A stretch of 64,000 nt of DNA from Moraxella ovis (GTDB lineage: Bacteria; Pseudomonadota; Gammaproteobacteria; Pseudomonadales; Moraxellaceae), in contig NZ_UGPW01000001.1 of the NCBI RefSeq assembly GCF_900453105.1, forward strand, positions 868,001 to 932,000, in the 5' to 3' direction. The position numbers were made by a program, and so were the translations under genes. The notes under the pieces were generated by a model. The model was not told where the DNA came from and searched no databases. It saw only the letters and a list, made by a program, of their open reading frames with translations. Positions 21,167 to 30,989 of this stretch are shown in pieces. Numbering within the stretch: position 1 is the stretch's first letter; every line of letters starts with the position of its first letter.

Positions 21167-21553
21167 TCAGATTTTATCCAGTTCTGTCAAAATCTCAACC
21201 GCTGCACGATAAGCTTCTTGGGTGGCTGGTGCGCCACAATAAGGCAAGCTGTGCAGTAGTACTTCTTGGATTTCTTCAACACTGGCGCCATTATTGATCG
21301 CGCCGTGAATATGACCCTTGAGCTCGGTTGGTGACTTCTGAGCGATCAAAAAAGCCATCGTAACCAAGGAGCGTGTCTTTTTGTCAAGTACACCGCGCTG
21401 CCAAGTAGAACCCCAAGCGTGCTCATTGATCCAGTCTTGCAGGGGTGCGGTAAAGGGCGTAACATTGCTCATCGAACGCTCGACATGAGCGTCGCCCATC
21501 ACAGCCTTACGCATGGCAATGCCATCATTGTAGGCGTTGTTACCGTTTGACAT
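21167..21553 (-). CDS. Carboxymuconolactone decarboxylase family protein (PcaC-like)
   Basis: An AhpD-like helical protein of the carboxymuconolactone decarboxylase family. PcaC removes CO2 from 4-carboxymuconolactone in the beta-ketoadipate pathway. I place the start at 21553 because GGAG ends 6 nt upstream; an ATG at 21565 lies before that site. Family blocks include WGSTWQRGVLDKKTRSLV, ELKGHIHGAINNGAS and VLLHSLPYCGAPATQEAYRA, close to classical PcaC. No other pca genes are nearby, so it stands alone between alaS and lysC and its substrate here is uncertain. It lacks the AhpD CxxC pair, so peroxidase activity is unlikely. Confidence 0.82.
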   Translation of the reverse strand: MSNGNNAYNDGIAMRKAVMGDAHVERSMSNVTPFTAPLQDWINEHAWGSTWQRGVLDKKTRSLVTMAFLIAQKSPTELKGHIHGAINNGASVEEIQEVLLHSLPYCGAPATQEAYRAAVEILTELDKI

Positions 21554-21666
21554 AGAACACTCCATTGATATATCAATTTAACTTAAATTTGCAATCAGTA
21601 TTGATATGCCGACATCAATACTGATTAAGCTTTTGCCATTGCTCTCATCAACCAATCCAGAATGGA

Positions 21667-24330
21667 TTATGCTAATGTATCGCTCAAATTGGCTTTCAAT
21701 GCACTTAGTACAGCACCTAGCTTATCCGACTTCTCAGCACCGCCCTGAGCATAGTCTGGCTTGCCGCCGCCTTTGCCGCTGAGCTCTGCAGCCAGATGAC
21801 GAATGATATCACCTGCTTTAACTTTATCTGTCAGACCCTTGGCGACACTTGCCGCTAGTGCTAGGTCGTTCGTCTCCCCCACTAGAACGATGACGGCATT
21901 ATCAAGGCGTGATTTGGCAGTGTCCATCAGACCGCGAATGGCTTTACCGTCGATGCCATCAGCTTTCGTTACTAGTAGATTTACACCATTATCAAGCTTG
22001 ATTGCGCTGCTAAGTAGACTGGCGGCTTGATAGCTGGCAAGTTTTTGCTCGGATTTCTCTAGCTGTTTCTCGAGTTCGCGACTGCGCTCACTTAGGCTGG
22101 TCACACGCGTTTCGATCTCGCCACGTTTTGCTTTGAAATTGGTGGCAAGATTGCCCAAAATAGATTCGCCTTGTTGAACGTAGCGAATCGCTCCCATGCC
22201 AGTTAGGGCTTCAATGCGGCGCACACCCGCAGCGATACCGCTTTCAGCAACGATCTTAAACAGACCGATATCACCAGTATGAACCACGTGCAAACCACCG
22301 CATAGCTCGATAGAAAACGGCATCTTATCAGCATTCTCGCCCATGGTGAGCACGCGCACAGTCTCGCCATATTTCTCGCCGAATAGTGCCATCGCGCCTT
22401 TTTTCATGGCTTCATCGATTGGTAGATGTTCGATTTGCACAGGACTGTTTTTTTGGATTTGTTCATTAACCATGCGCTCGATGGTCAGTAGATCTTCTTG
22501 GCTGATCGGCTTATCATGCGAGAAGTCAAAGCGCAATACCTCTGATGATACCAATGAACCTTTTTGGGCAACACCTGTGCCTAGTACAGAGCGTAATGCC
22601 GCGTGTAGTAGGTGGGTTGCTGAGTGGTTCTTGGCAGATGCACAGCGGATGTCTTCGATCACTTGAGCGTGCGCGCTTTGGTTTGGTTTGATGCTGCCCA
22701 TCTTTACGGTGCCGTAGTGGATGATGGCAGTGCCTGATTTTTTGGTGTTTTGCACTTCGAACACGCCTGATTCGGTGCTGATCTCGCCAAGCTCACCCAC
22801 TTGACCACCGCCTTCAGCATAAAATGGCGTGGCTGACAATACGATAACGCCTTCATCACCTTCGCCAAGTTCGCTAGCTTCTTTACCATCTTGATATAAA
22901 CCGATGATTTGGCTGTCGTGCTGAGCTAGTCCATAGCCGACGAACTCGGTCCGGCTATCCACCTTGATGGCGGCGGTATAATCCACGTCGAATTTGCCTG
23001 CGTCACGCGCGCGTTCACGCTGCTCTTGCATCAATGCTTCAAAGCCGTCTTCATCAATTTTCATGTCACGCTCACGAGCAATGTCGGCGGTTAGGTCGGT
23101 TGGGAAGCCATAAGTATCGTATAATTTAAATACGGTTTCACCTGGTAATGTATCACCTGAATTAAGCTTATCAAGCTCGCCTGATAGCAGACGTAGACCT
23201 TGTGCCAGAGTTTTGGCGAATTGCTCTTCTTCTTTTAGGATGATGGCTTGAATGTGTTCTTGCTTTTCAGCCAGTTCTGGATAAGCGTCGCCCATCTCCT
23301 TGACCAGTGCAGGCACGAGCTGATAGAAGAAGTTGTCTTCTGCGCCAAGCTTATTGCCATAACGTACGGCGCGGCGAATGATGCGGCGCAGCACATAGCC
23401 ACGACCTTCATTACTTGGGCGAACGCCATCAGCGATTAAGAACGACACAGCACGGATGTGATCGGCAACAACCTTAAATGACGGCTCGTAAGTATTGGGT
23501 ACGCCAATCACTTTGGCAGCAGAATCCATCAGATTAACAAAAAGATCAACTTCATAGTTGCCTTGTTTGCCTTGCATGACTGAGCTGATGCGCTCAAGAC
23601 CCATGCCTGTATCGACTGAAGGCTTTGGTAGTGGCTCTAGCGTACCATCTTTTTGGCGGTTGAACTGCATGAATACGCAGTTCCATACTTCGACATAGCG
23701 GTCGCCATCTTCTTCGGGCGTGCCAGGTAGTCCGCCTTCAATGTGCTCGCCATAGTCATAAAAGATTTCACTGCAAGGGCCGCAAGGGCCGGTATCGCCC
23801 ATTGTCCAGAAGTTATCAGACTCGTACTGTTTGCCTTTGTCACCGATGCGAATGATGTGCGATGGATTAAGACCGATTTCTTTATGCCAGATGTCATAAG
23901 CTTCGTCATCGGTATGATAAACGGTGGCGTAAAGTCGGTCTTTTGGTAGGGCAAGCCAATCTTCGCTGGTCAAAAATTCCCACGCGAATTTTAGGGCGTC
24001 TTGCTTGAAATAATCACCAAAAGAAAAGTTGCCGAGCATCTCAAAAAATGTATGATGGCGAGCGGTGTAGCCAACGTTGTCAAGGTCGTTATGTTTACCA
24101 CCTGCGCGAACGCATTTTTGGGAAGTGACGGCGCGGCTGTAGTCACGTTTTTCAAGACCTAAGAAAGTATCTTTGAATTGGTTCATGCCTGCGTTAGTGA
24201 ACAGCAGGGTGGGATCGTTATGAGGGATGAGTGATGAGGAGTCAACGTGCGTGTGATTTTTGGTCTTAAAAAAATCAACAAAAGCTTGGCGTACTTCGTT
24301 GAGTTGTAGGGTTTTTTTGAGGTGAGTCAT
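21667..24330 (-). CDS. alaS: Alanyl-tRNA synthetase
   Basis: Class II synthetase that charges and proofreads tRNA-Ala. The 887-aa protein is of normal length. Features in order: class II catalytic core with [16 protein letters not shown] and [19 protein letters not shown]; the tRNA-recognition helical domain; the editing domain with [14 protein letters not shown]; the metal-binding CGGLH; and the C-terminal oligomerisation domain ending in [11 protein letters not shown]. In most AlaS the metal motif is CGGTH; here Leu replaces Thr while the Cys and His remain. It is upstream of the PcaC-like gene, lysC and csrA on the same strand. Confidence 0.97.
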   Translation of the reverse strand: MTHLKKTLQLNEVRQAFVDFFKTKNHTHVDSSSLIPHNDPTLLFTNAGMNQFKDTFLGLEKRDYSRAVTSQKCVRAGGKHNDLDNVGYTARHHTFFEMLGNFSFGDYFKQDALKFAWEFLTSEDWLALPKDRLYATVYHTDDEAYDIWHKEIGLNPSHIIRIGDKGKQYESDNFWTMGDTGPCGPCSEIFYDYGEHIEGGLPGTPEEDGDRYVEVWNCVFMQFNRQKDGTLEPLPKPSVDTGMGLERISSVMQGKQGNYEVDLFVNLMDSAAKVIGVPNTYEPSFKVVADHIRAVSFLIADGVRPSNEGRGYVLRRIIRRAVRYGNKLGAEDNFFYQLVPALVKEMGDAYPELAEKQEHIQAIILKEEEQFAKTLAQGLRLLSGELDKLNSGDTLPGETVFKLYDTYGFPTDLTADIARERDMKIDEDGFEALMQEQRERARDAGKFDVDYTAAIKVDSRTEFVGYGLAQHDSQIIGLYQDGKEASELGEGDEGVIVLSATPFYAEGGGQVGELGEISTESGVFEVQNTKKSGTAIIHYGTVKMGSIKPNQSAHAQVIEDIRCASAKNHSATHLLHAALRSVLGTGVAQKGSLVSSEVLRFDFSHDKPISQEDLLTIERMVNEQIQKNSPVQIEHLPIDEAMKKGAMALFGEKYGETVRVLTMGENADKMPFSIELCGGLHVVHTGDIGLFKIVAESGIAAGVRRIEALTGMGAIRYVQQGESILGNLATNFKAKRGEIETRVTSLSERSRELEKQLEKSEQKLASYQAASLLSSAIKLDNGVNLLVTKADGIDGKAIRGLMDTAKSRLDNAVIVLVGETNDLALAASVAKGLTDKVKAGDIIRHLAAELSGKGGGKPDYAQGGAEKSDKLGAVLSALKANLSDTLA

Positions 24331-24647
24331 AACAAATCCTTGGCAAAAACTGGCAAATAAATCGTGTTTTTTAAAAGTTTTCGGCTCTTTTGATTAATAA
24401 ATCTGTAATTAGATTGTTACTAAGCTTAAAATCACTAAGCGTCATAACAAACGTCTAATTTTAGCATAAACCACGCCAAATTAAAGCGAATTTTCTCCAA
24501 AATCACGCACCATTTAACGAAAATTTATGAATTTTTTAAATTAACAAAAATTTTAGGGATTTTTTGTGAAAAACACTTAACATTTGTGCAAAAAAGGTGT
24601 ATAAATAACATATCAATTTTATTCCGTAACTTTTTTGGGGAATTGCC
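24331..24647. other. AT-rich intergenic region upstream of alaS and the small membrane gene
   Basis: A 317-bp divergent region. Its right part holds the promoter of the small membrane gene (24577-24605). The left part should contain the alaS promoter, but I could not pick one with confidence. No RNA gene or ORF with coding character was seen. Confidence 0.6.
24577..24605 (+). promoter_or_regulatory. Sigma-70 promoter of the small membrane gene
   Basis: TTAACA (24577-24582), 17-nt spacer and TATAAA (24600-24605), 43 bp before the ATG at 24648. Both boxes are close to consensus. Confidence 0.6.
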
Positions 24648-24863
24648 ATGAATATTCCATTATTCACAGCCATGTTATCGATTGCATCTACCGTTGCGAT
24701 TGGTGTATTGATGATTGTTGCTTTCGTGACAGGCTATGACAGCAGTAAGTTTATCATTGGTTCGGTGATTGTGGGTATATTGATTAGCTTGCCGATCGCC
24801 TTGGCTGTCACCAAAAAAATCAGTGCGCTAACAGGTGCGCCAGATAGAGCACCAAAAGCGTAA
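24648..24863 (+). CDS. Small two-helix membrane protein, function unknown
   Basis: A 71-aa hydrophobic protein that I do not recognise. It has two predicted membrane segments: about residues 7-29 (MLSIASTVAIGVLMIVAFV) and 36-55 (FIIGSVIVGILISLPIALAV). A glycine/aspartate turn (TGYDSSK) separates them, and the tail is short and basic (TKKISALTGAPDRAPKA). It has its own promoter and a strong intrinsic terminator, so it is an independent single-gene unit. The segment and glycine pattern resembles small inner-membrane proteins annotated only as hypothetical in Moraxellaceae; no enzymatic motif is present. Confidence 0.75.
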   Translation: MNIPLFTAMLSIASTVAIGVLMIVAFVTGYDSSKFIIGSVIVGILISLPIALAVTKKISALTGAPDRAPKA

Positions 24864-24890
24864 TTTAGTTAAGATTTTAATCCAAGAATA

Positions 24891-24920
24891 AAAACACGGT
24901 TCTGTATGACCGTGTTTTTT
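24891..24920 (+). terminator. Terminator of the small membrane gene
   Basis: A perfect 10-bp stem (AAAACACGGT with ACCGTGTTTT), an 8-nt loop and a trailing T-run, 27 bp after the stop codon. Confidence 0.88.
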
Positions 24921-24950
24921 GTTGCCAAAAATAGGTGAAAAGTAAGCAAA

Positions 24951-24980
24951 AAAAATGACGATCATGTGACCGTCATTTTT
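24951..24980 (-). terminator. Terminator of purB
   Basis: A perfect 10-bp stem (AAAAATGACG with CGTCATTTTT) and a 10-nt loop. Read on the minus strand, it ends in a T-run just after the purB stop. Confidence 0.85.
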
Positions 24981-24986
24981 ATGGGA

Positions 24987-26384
<1,398 letters not shown>

Positions 26385-26474
26385 TTAATGTTGGGTAAGG
26401 GTAAGAGTTGGGTGATTATATCAAATTGTCAGATTTATTTAAACCATCAAAGCGCACGATTATAACGGGTTAAT

Positions 26475-26498
26475 AAAAAAGAGCCATCAAGGCTCTTT
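26475..26498 (-). terminator. Terminator of mnmA
   Basis: AGAGCC pairs with GGCTCT around a 5-nt loop. On the minus strand a run of six T follows, 7 bp after the mnmA stop. Confidence 0.85.
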
Positions 26499-26505
26499 GT
26501 AATGT

Positions 26506-27666
26506 TTAATTGATTTGGGCGTTGGTTGTTTGTATCACGCCCCCACCAAGACACACATCATCAACATAGAACACGACAGACTGCCCTGCGGTAACGGCTC
26601 GCTGTGGCTCATCAAAGACCACACGCACGCCTGTATCGGTGGCAAAAACGGTGCAAGTTTGGTCGGGTTGGCGATAGCGGGTCTTGGCGGTGCATTTTAG
26701 TCCGTTGTCATGGATTTGGGGTGGTTCGCCTGTTACCCAGTCCAATTTATAAGCGGTCAATTCGGTGGATTGTAGCCAAGGGTGGTCATGCCCTTGTCCG
26801 ACGGTTAAGCGGTTATTTGCCAAATCTTTGTGCAAGACAAACCACGGCTCTTCGGGGCGGTTTGCCACGCCACCAATGCCAATGCCCCCGCGTTGCCCAA
26901 GCGTGTAGTACATGAGTCCGTCATGCATGCCAATTTTTACGCCGTCATCGGTGTAGATGTCGCCTTGTTTGGCGGGTAGGTAGGTTTGTAAGAAGTGTTT
27001 GAATTTACGCTCACCAATAAAGCAAATGCCTGTTGAGTCCTTTTTCTTGGCGGTGGCAAGCTCGTATTTTTCAGCGATTGCCCTAACTTCACTTTTTTCA
27101 AGCTCACCCACGGGGAATAGGGTTTTGACGATTTTGTTGCCGCCCACCGCGTGCAAAAAATAACTTTGGTCTTTGTTGGTGTCTAGTCCACGCAGTAAGC
27201 ACGCCTTGCCGTCCACTTCAAAACTTCGGCGAGTATAATGCCCTGTGGCGATGTAGTCCGCCCCAAGCGTCAAGGCATAATCCAAAAAGGCTTTGAATTT
27301 GACTTCTTTGTTGCACAAAATATCAGGATTGGGCGTGCGACCTGCTTTGTATTCTTCCAAAAAATGCTCAAAGACATTGTCCCAATACTCCGCCGAAAAG
27401 TTGGCGGTGTGGAGCGGTATGCCCACTTTGTCGGCAACGGCTTGGGCGTCCGCTAGGTCAGTCATGGCGGTGCAGTATTCGGTGCCGTCATCTTCTTCCC
27501 AGTTTTTCATGAACAAGCCTTCAACGTCAAAGCCTGCTTCTTTTAGCAGGACTGCCGACACCGAGCTGTCCACACCGCCAGACATACCAACGATGACTTT
27601 GATTTGATTGGGGTTTTTGTCGTGAAAAGGAGCGACATCGGATAGGCGGTAGGGGGTGGTATTCAT
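26506..27666 (-). CDS. mnmA: tRNA-specific 2-thiouridylase MnmA
   Basis: Adds sulfur to the wobble uridine (U34) of tRNA-Lys, -Glu and -Gln, taking sulfur relayed from IscS/Tus. The 386-aa protein has the PP-loop ATP motif [15 protein letters not shown] near residue 27. The two redox/catalytic cysteines lie in [12 protein letters not shown] and [10 protein letters not shown]. It also has the [10 protein letters not shown] and HPWLQS motifs. It works with MnmE and MnmG to make mnm5s2U; mnmG lies at 40.4 kb here. It is divergent from the cas operon: the two promoters are back to back, with -35 boxes only 13 bp apart. Confidence 0.97.
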   Translation of the reverse strand: MNTTPYRLSDVAPFHDKNPNQIKVIVGMSGGVDSSVSAVLLKEAGFDVEGLFMKNWEEDDGTEYCTAMTDLADAQAVADKVGIPLHTANFSAEYWDNVFEHFLEEYKAGRTPNPDILCNKEVKFKAFLDYALTLGADYIATGHYTRRSFEVDGKACLLRGLDTNKDQSYFLHAVGGNKIVKTLFPVGELEKSEVRAIAEKYELATAKKKDSTGICFIGERKFKHFLQTYLPAKQGDIYTDDGVKIGMHDGLMYYTLGQRGGIGIGGVANRPEEPWFVLHKDLANNRLTVGQGHDHPWLQSTELTAYKLDWVTGEPPQIHDNGLKCTAKTRYRQPDQTCTVFATDTGVRVVFDEPQRAVTAGQSVVFYVDDVCLGGGVIQTTNAQIN

Positions 27667-27694
27667 GTTGTTATCTTACTAAATTAAATTTGTC

Positions 27695-27724
27695 ATTATA
27701 TGGGGTTTTGGGGTGGATTTTCAA
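27695..27724 (-). promoter_or_regulatory. Promoter of mnmA
   Basis: On the minus strand TTGAAA (27724-27719), 18-nt spacer and TATAAT (27700-27695), 28 bp from the ATG. The spacer contains two C-runs. Confidence 0.65.
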
Positions 27725-27737
27725 GGTGTTGAGCGTG

Positions 27738-27766
27738 TTGATGAAGGCATTTTTTGGTGATATACT
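27738..27766 (+). promoter_or_regulatory. Promoter of the cas operon
   Basis: TTGATG (27738-27743), 17-nt spacer and TATACT (27761-27766), then AAGGAG at 27782-27787, 6 nt before the cas3 ATG. It is the only clear promoter seen upstream of the seven cas genes. Confidence 0.68.
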
Positions 27767-27793
27767 ATAAAGTAAATATGCAAGGAGCTAAGC

Positions 27794-30229
27794 ATGTGTA
27801 TTGCCCATATTCGTAACTCCGACAAAGCCATTCAATCGCTTCAAACGCATTTAATTGAAACTTCCCAAATCGCTTGTGTGTTATCAGGTAAATTGAATTT
27901 ATCGCAAGCGGGTGAATTATTGGGTCTTATGCATGATTTTGGTAAATATTCACAAGATTTTCAAGAATATATTCGGGCAATGACAGGAATAGATGCTGAT
28001 ATAGATAATGATTATGTTCTGCCCAATGGCAAAAAGATTGACCATTCCACCGCAGGGGCACAATGGGTTTATCAAAATTTACGTCAATTTGATACCAAAA
28101 ATGGCATTGGTGAATTAATTGGGCAAATACTTGGCTTGTGCATTGCATCTCATCATGGATTGGGTCTGATAGATTGTTTAACACCTGATGGTGAATTAAA
28201 TTGGAAACGCCGTTTTGATAAATCAGATGAATTAACTCATTTATCCGAATGCCAGTCAAAAGCTGATACAGAAATTTTGCAAAAATCCCATGCTTTGGCT
28301 AATGGCGATCTCATCAAAGAATGCCTAAAATTTATTTTACCAATTTTTAAAAATTGTGATATTAAAAATAACCCAAAAATCCAAGAATTTTATTTGGGCT
28401 GTTTTGCTCGGTTTTTATTTAGTTGCTTGATCGATGCTGACCGTATCAATAGTGCAGATTTTGAGCGTGAATACCAAAAACCTTTACGCCGTTTTGAACA
28501 AAAACCCAATTGGCAACAAGCCATTGAGTTATTAGAAACGCATTTGGCAAATTTTACCGTTCAATATCCCATTGATAAAATTCGCCAAGACATCTCGGAG
28601 ACTTGCCTATCCCGCGCCAATGACTCACAAGGCATTTACACCCTAACCGTACCCACAGGCGGAGGCAAGACCTTAGCCAGTCTGCGTTATGCACTTCATC
28701 ACGCCAAAAAACACAATCTTGACCGCATTATCTATATCATTCCTTATACCTCTATCATCGACCAAAACGCCAAAACTGTGCGTGATATTTTGGGGGAGGA
28801 TTGGGTATTAGAACACCACTGCAACATCGAACCTGACAAACAAAACTGGCAAGACAAACTACTATCCGAAAATTGGGATAAGCCTATTGTTTTTACCACC
28901 ATGGTGCAATTTTTGGATGCATGGTTTGGTGCTGGTACTCGGGGCGTGCGCCATGTTCATGCCATGACAAATAGCGTGTTGATTTTTGATGAAATCCAAA
29001 CTTTGCCGATTAAATGTGTGCATTTATTTTGCAATGTATTAAATTGGCTCAATCAATTTGGCAAAAGCAGTGCCATTTTATGCACGGCAACCCAGCCTTT
29101 ATTACATCAATTAAAAAATCCACAGTTAGGGCAAATCAAATTATCAGACAATCATGAACTTATGGGCTTGGATAATTTAAATCAGTTATTTGATGATTTA
29201 TCACGAGTACAGATAACTTGTCATCCAAAAGTTGGCGGTTATGACATAGATGATGCAGGTAATTTTTTATTAAAGCAATTTAATCTAACTCCAAGCTGTC
29301 TATTTATTGTCAATACCAAGCAATGGGCAAAAGACTTATATCAATATTGTCAAAAAAATAATGTCCCAAAAGAAGCCCTATTTCATCTAAGCACCAATCA
29401 ATGCTCGGCTCATCGCAGGGCTATTTTTGATAATATCAAACACCGCCTAAAAAATAACGAACCTGTTATTTGTATCAGTACTCAGCTTATTGAAGCGGGT
29501 GTGGATATTTCTTTTGCGTGTGTCATTCGGGCATTAGGCGGATTAGATAGCATTGCCCAAGCTGGCGGTCGCTGTAATCGTCATGGCGAAAAACAAAATA
29601 AAGGGCAAGTTTTTGTTTTAAATTTAAAAGAGCCGAATTTTGAAAAAGTATTGCCCGATATTTATGAAGGTCAATTATCTGGCGAAAGGGTATTGCGTGA
29701 ATTTGACGATCAAGATATTTTACAACCCAATGCTATGAATCAATATTTTAATTATTATTTTTATAATCGAAGTGATGAGATGCGTTATGACATCAAAGAT
29801 AAAAATCAAACATTGGGCAATTTATTAGATTGGTTGTCAGACAATAGCCAAAATATTTATACACCAAAAAATAACAAACGCACCAAACCATTTCCGCTAC
29901 TCATGCAATCTTTTAAAAGTGCAGGACAGTTTTTTAATGTCATTGATGCACCCACTCGTGCCGTGATTGTGCCTTATGATAAAGGAAAAGATATTATAGC
30001 TCAATTATGCGGTGCGTGGGATTCCAAACAAATGTATCAGGCATTGTCAGATGCTCAGCAATATAGCGTGAATGTGTTTCCCAATGTATTTAAAAAACTT
30101 ATGGATAATCACGCCATTTATGAAGTTCAAGCAGGTTTGGGTATTTATTATTTGGACGATAAATATCATGATGACAATTATGGGTTGTCGCTTGATGAAA
30201 CAGGCGAGATGACTTTTTACAATCTTTAA
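27794..30229 (+). CDS. cas3: CRISPR-associated helicase/nuclease Cas3 (type I-C)
   Basis: Recruited by Cascade after R-loop formation, Cas3 nicks and then degrades target DNA 3'-5'. The 811-aa protein has an N-terminal HD nuclease domain with metal ligands in GLMHDFGKYS (H47, D48), KIDHSTAGAQ (H84) and ASHHGL (H120, H121). The SF2 helicase follows: TVPTGGGKTLAS (Walker A, 288-293), VLIFDEIQTLP (motif II as DEIQ), LCTATQPLL (III), STQLIEAGVDISF (V) and QAGGRCNRHG (VI). All catalytic residues appear intact. It leads the cas operon with a strong AAGGAG site. It is noticeably more AT-rich than the downstream cas5-cas7 genes. Confidence 0.96.
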   Translation: MCIAHIRNSDKAIQSLQTHLIETSQIACVLSGKLNLSQAGELLGLMHDFGKYSQDFQEYIRAMTGIDADIDNDYVLPNGKKIDHSTAGAQWVYQNLRQFDTKNGIGELIGQILGLCIASHHGLGLIDCLTPDGELNWKRRFDKSDELTHLSECQSKADTEILQKSHALANGDLIKECLKFILPIFKNCDIKNNPKIQEFYLGCFARFLFSCLIDADRINSADFEREYQKPLRRFEQKPNWQQAIELLETHLANFTVQYPIDKIRQDISETCLSRANDSQGIYTLTVPTGGGKTLASLRYALHHAKKHNLDRIIYIIPYTSIIDQNAKTVRDILGEDWVLEHHCNIEPDKQNWQDKLLSENWDKPIVFTTMVQFLDAWFGAGTRGVRHVHAMTNSVLIFDEIQTLPIKCVHLFCNVLNWLNQFGKSSAILCTATQPLLHQLKNPQLGQIKLSDNHELMGLDNLNQLFDDLSRVQITCHPKVGGYDIDDAGNFLLKQFNLTPSCLFIVNTKQWAKDLYQYCQKNNVPKEALFHLSTNQCSAHRRAIFDNIKHRLKNNEPVICISTQLIEAGVDISFACVIRALGGLDSIAQAGGRCNRHGEKQNKGQVFVLNLKEPNFEKVLPDIYEGQLSGERVLREFDDQDILQPNAMNQYFNYYFYNRSDEMRYDIKDKNQTLGNLLDWLSDNSQNIYTPKNNKRTKPFPLLMQSFKSAGQFFNVIDAPTRAVIVPYDKGKDIIAQLCGAWDSKQMYQALSDAQQYSVNVFPNVFKKLMDNHAIYEVQAGLGIYYLDDKYHDDNYGLSLDETGEMTFYNL

Positions 30230-30251
30230 AACGCAATAAAAAAGGTATGAT

Positions 30252-30989
30252 ATGACTAATGTCAATACATTTAAAAGTGAGCTGTTTAGCTTACGAGTAT
30301 GGGGTAGGCAAGCGTTATTCACCGACCCCATTACCAAGATTGGCGGTGAGAAATTTACCTATCAAGTACCCACTTATGAAGCCATAAAAGGCATTTTAAA
30401 AAGCGTGTACTGGAAGCCCACAATCATTTGGCATATAGATAAAATTCGTGTCATCAAGCCCATTCGCACCCAAAGCAAATCCACCAAACCCCAAGACTGG
30501 AATGGCGGTAATACGCTTGCCATTTATACATTTTTGCAAGATGTGGAATATCAGGTGCAGGCGTATTTTACTTGGAATGAGAATTGGGACGAGTTAAAAG
30601 ATGACCGCAATGCAGGCAAACACACTGCCATTACCAAACGAATGCTAGAACGTGGCGGACGACAAGACATCTTTTTGGGAACTCGAGACTGTCAAGGATA
30701 TGTTGAGCCGTGTGAATTTGGGGTGGGGCAAGGGTTTTATGATGAGATTGATAATTTGGACTTTGGGCTGATGTTTCATAGCTTTGGCTATCCTGAGGAG
30801 ACAGGCAAGCATGAGCTTGTCAGCCGTTTTTGGCAAGCGAATATGGCGTATGGCGTGATTGATTTCCCAAGTGTTAATGACGATGTGCTAAAAACTCGCT
30901 TTATCCGTGAGATGAAACCTGAAAAGCCCTTTAAGCGTGGCGAGAATGTCAAGCCTGTGGAGAGTGAGGCTGGGGAGCTTGATGTATGA
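30252..30989 (+). CDS. cas5c: CRISPR-associated protein Cas5 (type I-C)
   Basis: In type I-C systems Cas5 is the pre-crRNA endonuclease (there is no Cas6) and caps the 5' handle in Cascade. The 245-aa protein matches the Cas5d/Dvulg family. It starts SELFSLRVWGRQALFTDP, has KIGGEKFTYQVPTYEAIKGI, and carries the family block MLERGGRQDIFLGTRDCQGYVEPCEFG. Tyr, Lys and His residues suited to metal-free RNA cleavage are present, but I did not assign the exact triad. Its stop overlaps the cas8c start by 4 bp (ATGA). It starts 22 bp after cas3 with only a weak GGT-type ribosome site. Confidence 0.95.
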   Translation: MTNVNTFKSELFSLRVWGRQALFTDPITKIGGEKFTYQVPTYEAIKGILKSVYWKPTIIWHIDKIRVIKPIRTQSKSTKPQDWNGGNTLAIYTFLQDVEYQVQAYFTWNENWDELKDDRNAGKHTAITKRMLERGGRQDIFLGTRDCQGYVEPCEFGVGQGFYDEIDNLDFGLMFHSFGYPEETGKHELVSRFWQANMAYGVIDFPSVNDDVLKTRFIREMKPEKPFKRGENVKPVESEAGELDV

